From assembly GCA_963812945.1 (NCBI GenBank), contig CAWEXD010000012.1, positions 1-64,000 of the forward strand: a DNA stretch of 64,000 bases. The letters are read 5' to 3'. The notes below the pieces were generated by a model that worked only from the letters and a program-made list of their open reading frames with translations, had not been told where the DNA came from and did not search any database. Origin of the DNA: DASRDR01 sp963812945 [NCBI: uncultured Candidatus Rokubacteria bacterium] (GTDB lineage: Bacteria; Methylomirabilota; Methylomirabilia; Rokubacteriales). The translations under genes were made by a program, and so were the position numbers. The stretch's first letter is position 1. Each line of letters starts with the position of its first letter. Positions 58,295 to 64,000 of this stretch are shown here, piece after piece.

Positions 58295-58846
58295 GTGGAG
58301 TCCGAGCCCGGCCCGTTCCGCCTGTTCTGTCCCCGCTGCGGTGCCGACGGGGATGCGGCGGATGCCGTATTCCTGGTAGGCCCGATCGGGGTGGTGGCGG
58401 AGGCGGATCTGCCGCTCGTGGCGACGCACTGCCGGACGTGCGACACGCCCACCGACGTCGTGGTCTGGCCGAGCGAGCCCGGGCTCGTCGGCCGCGTGAT
58501 GGCGGAGGGTGGAGGCCCCGAGCCCGAGGCGGCGGCGCTGGCCAGCCGCTATGCGGCGCTCGTCGAGGGCTTCGAGGCCCAGGTGCGCGCGGAGCACACC
58601 CGCTGGGCCGCGACCGAGGACCTGACTCCCTGCATGTCCTCGCTCGATCTCGAGGATATCGACCTCGAACGGCTCCTGGCCCCGCCCCTCGAGCGCCCAA
58701 TGGCCGTGCCGGCCGCGGCGTTTGCGGCCGTGCAGGGGGCGCGGCGCGCGATCCAGGCCGCGGCCGACCCGGCGCTGCACGCGCGAGTCCGGATCGGCCA
58801 CCTCACCTGCCTCCTCTCGCTCGACCCGGACCGATGCTGCACGTGA
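58295..58846 (+). CDS. Zinc-ribbon protein of unknown function
   Basis: A 183-residue protein on the opposite strand. The N-terminus has FRLFCPRCGADGD and THCRTCDTPTDVVV, two CxxC pairs suited to bind zinc. The remainder is helical and acidic (SRYAALVEGFEAQVRAEHTR; SSLDLEDIDLERLLAPPLER). The start is the GTG at 58295; ribosome site weak. It stands between operon genes on the other strand, so it may be independently regulated. Confidence 0.6.
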   Translation: MESEPGPFRLFCPRCGADGDAADAVFLVGPIGVVAEADLPLVATHCRTCDTPTDVVVWPSEPGLVGRVMAEGGGPEPEAAALASRYAALVEGFEAQVRAEHTRWAATEDLTPCMSSLDLEDIDLERLLAPPLERPMAVPAAAFAAVQGARRAIQAAADPALHARVRIGHLTCLLSLDPDRCCT

Positions 58847-59023
58847 GCGTGAGCGGCGTGGCGGCACGAGCCGAGCCCGGTCGAGCAGCATCTCGCGCTC
58901 GCCCTCTGCTTCGAGCCGAGCGAGCAGTTCGCCTCTCGGGCAAGCCCGGGGACGTGGTGCCGGTCGTGCACTCTACCTGGCGCAGTCGCGCCGAGCCTGA
59001 CGGCGCCAGGCGCGGCCGGCGGC

Positions 59024-60124
59024 CTACGCCGGCCGGGCTGGCCGGCGCGCCCGGTAGGCGGCCCAGATCCGCCGCCACTCCGCCGGCGTGAGGCCGGGCG
59101 CGCCGGCCGCGTGCTGGCGGCGGTAGAGCGCCGCGCCCAGCGCGGGAGCGCCCAGGTGTCCGCGCGCTCGATCGTCGCGAGCAGCTCGCGCGCGGCGGCG
59201 CTGAGCGGCACCGCGGCGTCGAGCGCGGCCTGGCGGATCCGGTACCGCGTCCACGCGACGCCGGCCTGGGCCCGGGGCAGGCGCGCCGCGTAGAGCCGAC
59301 GGCCGAGGTCGGCCAGGGCGGTCCGGGTCGGGCAGGTCGTCGATCGCCTGGAGCCACGCCCGGAACGCCGCCGGTTGCCGCGCTTCCCACGTGTCGGGCG
59401 TCCCGCAGCGCGGACAGGCGGGCAGCTCCGGCGGCGTCGTCGTCGGCCACGTAGCCGGTGCCGCAGCGGGGGCAGCGCACCCGCGGCGGGTCGAGCGTCC
59501 CGAGCACGCGCCAGGCGAGCGTCGCCGGCTCCGGCGTCGTGACGCGCGTCGGGGTCGGGCGCGTCCGACGGCGCCGCCGGCCAGCTCGCCCGCGTCGGTG
59601 ACGCGCTCGACGTCGTCGCCGAGCGGCTCGGCGTGGTCGAGCGCGTCCGTCGTCCGGCACCGACGCGACGGCGCCGAGCCGCGCGGCCCAGGCGAGCAGC
59701 TCGGTCGAGCACCGGGCCCACGCCCCGGCGCCGCGCCTCCGCGACGTAGTGCGCGATCACCGTCGCGTCCGCGTCGAGGGCGAGCAGCGCCTCCCCGAGG
59801 TCGAACGCCGCCTTCGCCGAGCAGCGGAGCCGGCGCATCAGGCGGTCCACCGCGAGGGCGGCGGGCTTCCCGTCGTCGAGGCGCTCGTAGGGCACGAGGA
59901 CGCGATCGCCCGACCCGCACCCCCTGCTCGAACCACAGCCGCTCCCCGGGGGTCAGCTGCCGGATGTGGGCGAGCCGCGCGTCGACCGGCTCGCCGTCCG
60001 GCACCGCGAAGATCCGCGCGAGGCCGGAGGGCCGGCCCTCGGTCGACCGCTCCAGGCCCTGCGGGACCCTCGTGCCCGGCATCGTCTGCGTCCCCACCGC
60101 TGCCCCGATCCGCTGTCTGGCCAT
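59024..60124 (-). CDS. Zinc-ribbon protein heading the Rad52/nuclease operon, many frameshifts
   Basis: The ATG at 60124 (GGGAGG upstream) begins RQRIGAAVGTQTMPGTRVPQ and PVDARLAHIRQLTPGERLWF. Further frames continue with PYERLDDGKPAALAVDRLMR, LRCSAKAAFDLGEALLALDA and VIAHYVAEARRRGVGPVLD. Then come LDPPRVRCPRCGTGYVADDD and ACPRCGTPDTWEARQ, two zinc ribbons, and LADLGRRLYAARLPRAQAGV. The end is GLTPAEWRRIWAAYRARRP. At least six indels split it. No family recognised; the first gene of the minus-strand row leading to the annealase and nuclease. Confidence 0.55.
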   Translation of the reverse strand: MARQRIGAAVGTQTMPGTRVPQGLERSTEGRPSGLARIFAVPDGEPVDARLAHIRQLTPGERLWFEQGVRVGRSRPRALRAPRRREARRPRGGPPDAPAPLLGEGGVRPRGGAARPRRGRDGDRALRRGGAAPGRGPGARPSCSPGPRGSAPSRRCRTTDALDHAEPLGDDVERVTDAGELAGGAVGRARPRRASRRRSRRRSPGACSGRSTRRGCAAPAAAPATWPTTTPPELPACPRCGTPDTWEARQPAAFRAWLQAIDDLPDPDRPGRPRPSALRGAPAPGPGRRRVDAVPDPPGRARRRGAAQRRRARAARDDRARGHLGAPALGAALYRRQHAAGAPGLTPAEWRRIWAAYRARRPARPA

Positions 60125-61163
60125 GTCGCTCCCTCCCGTCGACGAAGTGCCGCGCTCGTGAGCGCGGATCCGGCGAGCCCGCTCGCCGGATGTCTCAGGG
60201 GATCGCCCCAGCGGCGGGCGGCCCTCACCGCAGTGCCTCCGCGCCGCGGCGCCGCCGCGGCAGATGAATCAATCAGGGCCGCCCGCCGCGGTTTCGCCCC
60301 CGTCACCCGAAGGGCCGCCGTCAGGCGGACCCCGGAGGCCCGGGCTGGGGAGGGATAAATGGAGGGGACCCACGCCCGACCGAAGGGCGGGCGTGGGGAG
60401 GCAGCCGTTTATGCTCACCAGCCCGGGCCGGAGGGGTTGACGGGGGCGAAAGGGGCGATACGCTGAGACAGCCGGCGGGCGGGCTTACTGCTGAGCGTGC
60501 GACAACGTCATGCGCCAGCCCGGTCGGCGGGCGGCAACTTCCGCGGAACAGCTACCTCAGCGTGCGCCGGGGCCGAGCCGTGCGCCGTTTCCTTTGCACG
60601 GCGAAGGCCCCGGACATGCGCCGGCGGGCGGCAACTTCCGGGGAACAGCTACCTCAGCCTGCGCCCGGGGACGAGGCGTGCTGCCGCGGATGCATGCCGC
60701 CGGCCCCGCGTGGTCACGGCACGCCACAGCTCGCTCGGCACGCGCGCGGGGCCAAGGCATGCGCCGCGGATGCACGCCGAAGGCCCCGGGGAGTGCGCCG
60801 GAGTGGGAAGCTTCCGGGGAACAGCTATGCCCGCACGCGCCGGGGCACAGAGGGCGCAAGAGGGGAAACGGGAAGTCCAGGGGTCACCCCGTCCCGACGT
60901 TACTGCACACCGAAGACGGGCACCGGAGCAACGCTAGATGGCGCCTCGCCGGGCTTCACACTACGAAGCCTAGATACTAAAGTATCGAGTCAGTTCGGGA
61001 CGCACTTCCGGATTCAGGACCGGTATCACGCGACATAGTTCTGCCCACCAAGGAGTGGCGTCATATCGGCCCTGAAACCTGCCTCGCGTGAACGTCGCCC
61101 TCTGGAGGCTAGCTTGGCGCGTCCTCATTTGATCATCTCGAGGTCCACCCGGTGGACACCTGC
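60125..61163. other. Non-coding region, about 1 kb, with internal repeats
   Basis: No supported gene. Many Pro/Arg-rich open frames reflect GC content only. The middle holds an array of imperfect repeats, listed separately. It separates the nuclease/annealase operon from the helicase-nuclease gene. Confidence 0.55.
60531..60855. repeat. Imperfect repeat array
   Basis: Three copies of a roughly 45-bp unit starting near 60531, 60626 and 60804, sharing CAACTTCCGCGGAACAGCTA (the third reads AGCTTCCGGGGAACAGCTAT). Other shared blocks are GCCGCGGATGCA (near 60684 and 60765) and GAAGGCCCCGG (near 60602 and 60779). The first unit contains the palindrome TTCCGCGGAA. Unequal spacing (95 and 178 bp) argues against CRISPR. 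Confidence 0.6.
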
Positions 61164-64000
61164 TCATCGGACGTTGCCTTCCGCGTACTCGACCAGCCGA
61201 CACAGGGCGTTGACGAGCTCCATCTCCTCGATCGAGTGACAGCGCGCCTCCAGGAGGCGCGGCGAGCAGACGAGAATCGCGAGGCACTGCGCTCGCGAGA
61301 TCGCCACGTTGAGGCGGTTGCGCGAGAACAGGAACGCCAGGTTCCGCGGCACGTCCTCCCCGCTCGAGGTCGCCATCGAAAAGAAGACGATCGGCGCCTC
61401 CTGCCCCTGGAACTTGTCCACGGTACCCACACGCACCCTGCCGGGAGCCCCGCGCGCAGGCGACGCACCTGCGCGTTGTAGGGCGCCACGACCATGAAAT
61501 CCTCTTGTCGCAGCCGGCGGGACGTCCCGTCGCTGTCCGTGAACGAACCCCTGAGCATCTCACCGATGATGGCCGCGATCCGCGCCACCTCCTCGTCGGA
61601 CGAGGAACGATTGCCCTCATGCTCGACTCCGATGAACCGGATGCCTGTCCCGAAACTGGTCGTCCGCCGGGCCGCCGACTCATCCGAGTGGAGCCGGCCC
61701 GCATAGACGATCTCCGAGATGAACGCGCACACGTCGGGATGCATCCGAAAGCTGCGCTCGAGGAAGACACCGCGGTCTTCCGGGATCGTGGGCGCATCTC
61801 CCGAGGAGGTGCTCCAGGACGGATGCGCCACTCCCCTGTGGATGCACGCCCTGCGACACCTGCGCGAGCTGGAGCGGATCGCCCAGTAGGATCACGTTGC
61901 GGGCCGAGGTCCCCATCGCGAGGGCGTCGGCGAGCGACATCTGACCGGCCTCGTCGATCACCAGGTAGTCCAGCGTCCGGTCCATCTCGCCTCGCGCGAA
62001 CAGCCAGGCGGTGCCGGCAAGCAGCTCGATCCTACGGTTCGCACGGCAGACCCGCGAGATGTCGGGCTCGCTCGTGATGAAGTCGCCCTCGTACGCCGAC
62101 TCCGCATTCCCCGCCGTCGACTTCTTCAGACCGCGGAACCGCACCCCGTCGCTGTCGGGCGACGGCCTCGACCTCATCGAGCAGGTTGTGGATGGCCTTG
62201 TGGCTCTGCGCCGCAATCCCCACGCGCCGTCCGTTGGCGAGCAGGTGCGTGACGAGGCGAGCGCCGGTCCACGTCTTCCCGGTCCCGGGTGGTCCCTGCA
62301 CGAAGAGGTAGCTGCCGTCGAGCCCCAGCGCCAGCGCCTTCATCTCGGCGAGATCGGTTGTCTGGAGTCGCCCGCCCGGCGTGAGCCCCCGAACACGGGG
62401 GTGCTCGCGATCCAGGATCGCCTGGAGCGCCGGATAGCGCGCATCGCCTCGGCGAATCGACTCGCCCACGCGCACGACCGCATCCCGCTGCGTCGCGATC
62501 GTTGTAGGGGCCGCCGGCGATCAGCGCCCGTGGCAGCGGCACCGCGGCCAGCGTCGGCCCACGCAAGAGTCGCAGCGTCCCGGTCGCGTCGTCGATCTCG
62601 AGGATCTCGCCGGCGCTCTTGCCTGTCGCGGGATCATGGGCCGAGCCCGGGCCAAGCCTGTGGTCCTGCGGCGGAAACCGGAGCGTGTGGACGACGGACC
62701 GTTTCCGCGGCTCCGGCTCCGCGCCGGATCCGGCTCCAAACCACCGATCGACTCGGTGTCGTCGACGAGTTCCTCCGGCGTCATCCCCAGTCGCTCGAAG
62801 TACCACCACCACGCCGGACGTGCCTCACGGCGGTGGTACTCGAGGACTTCCGCCGCGAGCCACCGCGACGTCCCTGCTTCGGCGTCCTGGAGGAGCTCCG
62901 TCGCGTAGTCGCTGGCGAGCATCAAGAGCCGCGGCGGCCTCCTCCGAGACGAGCCGCATCGGAGGAGGCGGCCGGGCCAGGACAGGTCGAGCAGGTCGCA
63001 CGCCATGGAGCCAGTTCAGGAGCGCGAGTGTCGCCCGGCAGTCCTCCTCGTTGTAGGCCGCGATCTCCGCGCGGAGACTCTCGTCCCTGGTCACGAGCCA
63101 CCGCTCGAAGCTCACGATGGCTTGCATGCCCGATTCCACGGTCGCGGTCCGCGTGAATCCGAACAAGGCCTCCAGCTCCTTGAGCGAGTAGCTCGGCACG
63201 CCCGCCCGGAGCGCCTGTCGGAGGACCGTGTGGAGATCCACGAACACCTTCCGCCGGAGAAGGTCGTCGACCTCAACTCCCGGGTCGCGTGCTCCCCCAT
63301 GAGACGCTTGATCGCAGTGGGCTCGTAGACCGCCGAAGTGGTACACGTGGAGGTCGGGCCACGACGCAAGCCGCGCGTGGATCAGGTCGATCACGGCCTC
63401 CAGGGCTCGGCGCTCCCCGTCGCGATCGTGCGCCCAGAATGCGTCGTACCGAGGCTCCGCTCCGTCGATCGTGAGCACGCCGAAGAGGAACTCGAGGCCT
63501 CGCGCCGGCTCGAAGAAGGGATGTCCTTCCAGGTCGAGGATGACGTCGCCCGGCGACCGCGGCGGCAGGGCGGCGAAGCCGCGCCCGCCCTCGATGGGAA
63601 GCGTCCGCCATCCGATCCTCCCCGTGCGCTGACGCTCGAGCTGGAGCCCGGCCTGCTCACGCAACCCCTCGAAGGTCTCGGGTTGCATCTTTGGAATGCG
63701 CGTCTCCACGTTAGCCTCGGCGAGCATGGTCAGCGTGGACACCCCATGTGCTACGAGCCGGCCGACCTGGTCACGTCGGATGCCGGCCACACGGACCAGA
63801 TGATCCTCGCGCTCCCACCGAGCCTCGCACTGCGGGCGGAAGTCACACAGGGCGCAGTGCTCGCACGGGTACGGCGCGATGACCGGCCGACCAGCGACCG
63901 CCGTCTCGAAGCGCTGTCGAAGACGACGATAGTAGGCCGACACGTTCGCGAGTCTGATCGGGATTCGCTCGCGGGTCCCCAGGACGACGTAGGCGACCTC
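61164..64000 (-). CDS. TM0106-type RecB-like nuclease fused to Dna2-like superfamily 1 helicase, partial and frameshifted
   Basis: Runs in from beyond the window's right edge. First comes the Cas4-like Cys cluster (YPCEHCALCDFRPQCEARWE), then a DEDD/PD-(D/E)XK-type nuclease region (GDVILDLEGHPFFEPARGLE; YHFGG; AAYNEEDCRATLALLNWLHG). The helicase part begins PALQAILDREHPRVRG with Walker A FVQGPPGTGKTWTGARLV, Walker B YLVIDEAGQMSLADALA, LLGDPLQLAQVSQG, RSFRMHPDVCAFISE, VGTVDKFQGQEAPIVFFSMA and LNVAISRAQ. About seven single-base shifts interrupt it. It acts on DNA ends or branched DNA; probably repair or defence. Confidence 0.8.

Noticed and set aside
60497-60980. CRISPR-like array or a repeat-containing protein
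   Set aside because: Units are few, imperfect and unequally spaced, and the overlapping frames have low-complexity composition without a ribosome site.

Overview
This is a GC-rich chromosomal window with no rRNA genes and no complete tRNA. Gene content suggests a soil or sediment bacterium of the Rokubacteria/Methylomirabilota type: an F420-type luciferase-like monooxygenase, tandem ABC_sub_bind substrate-binding proteins with a twin-arginine-like signal, and many scattered IS remnants. The lineage is an inference; no phylogenetic marker gene is present. About half of the large genes are broken by single extra bases (+1) in G/C-rich stretches while both halves keep full family similarity. I describe each such gene as one locus and say so. 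True relics, meaning truncated or rearranged pieces, are called pseudogenes.

Layout. 0-4.6 kb: LLM-class oxidoreductase, an IstB remnant, a mercuric-reductase-like flavoprotein whose second redox cysteine is an in-frame TGA followed by a SECIS-like hairpin, a ZIP metal permease, then cupin and ankyrin scraps. 4.6-12.3 kb: a minus-strand block with a TM-TPR membrane protein, a lipoprotein, a trypsin-like protease and a V8-protease/NUC1-nuclease fusion. 13-15 kb: a two-gene MNIO (DUF692) cluster in which the enzyme appears fused to a partner-like domain and is preceded by a 150-residue Cys-containing candidate substrate. 16-19 kb: glycerol-3-phosphate acyltransferase and gpsA, overlapping. 19-21 kb: an IS256-family element carrying an NTF2-like gene. 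22-29 kb: an NHL-repeat protein, two divergent sigma-54 activators, a YiiX-like cysteine hydrolase and a secreted alpha/beta hydrolase. 29-34 kb: lipoprotein, a damaged MGDG-synthase-like glycosyltransferase, and a lower-GC pair of envelope genes. 34-39 kb: acyl-CoA ligase plus enoyl-CoA hydratase, IS91 debris and a class 3 lipase.

39-55 kb is the most reworked part: a pair with a possible Cry-toxin-like helical domain, an intact IS256 element, an ABC exporter pair, substrate-binding protein genes and fragments, and five or six pieces of an IS91-family element. Each piece keeps the same end, abutting a GAAC tetranucleotide (GTTC on the transposase strand), the known oriIS-side target of IS91. 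Between them lie ordinary accessory genes (two methyltransferases, lipocalin-like, NTF2-like, redoxin). 56-60 kb: an operon with a RecB-type PD-(D/E)XK nuclease, a Rad52-family annealing protein, a small coiled-coil protein and a zinc-ribbon protein, resembling a phage exonuclease/annealase module. 61-64 kb: a TM0106-type nuclease fused to a Dna2-like helicase that runs off the window.

The strongest candidates for new biology are the selenocysteine flavoprotein, the MNIO fusion with its unusual substrate, the Cry-like pair, and the protease/nuclease/TPR block.
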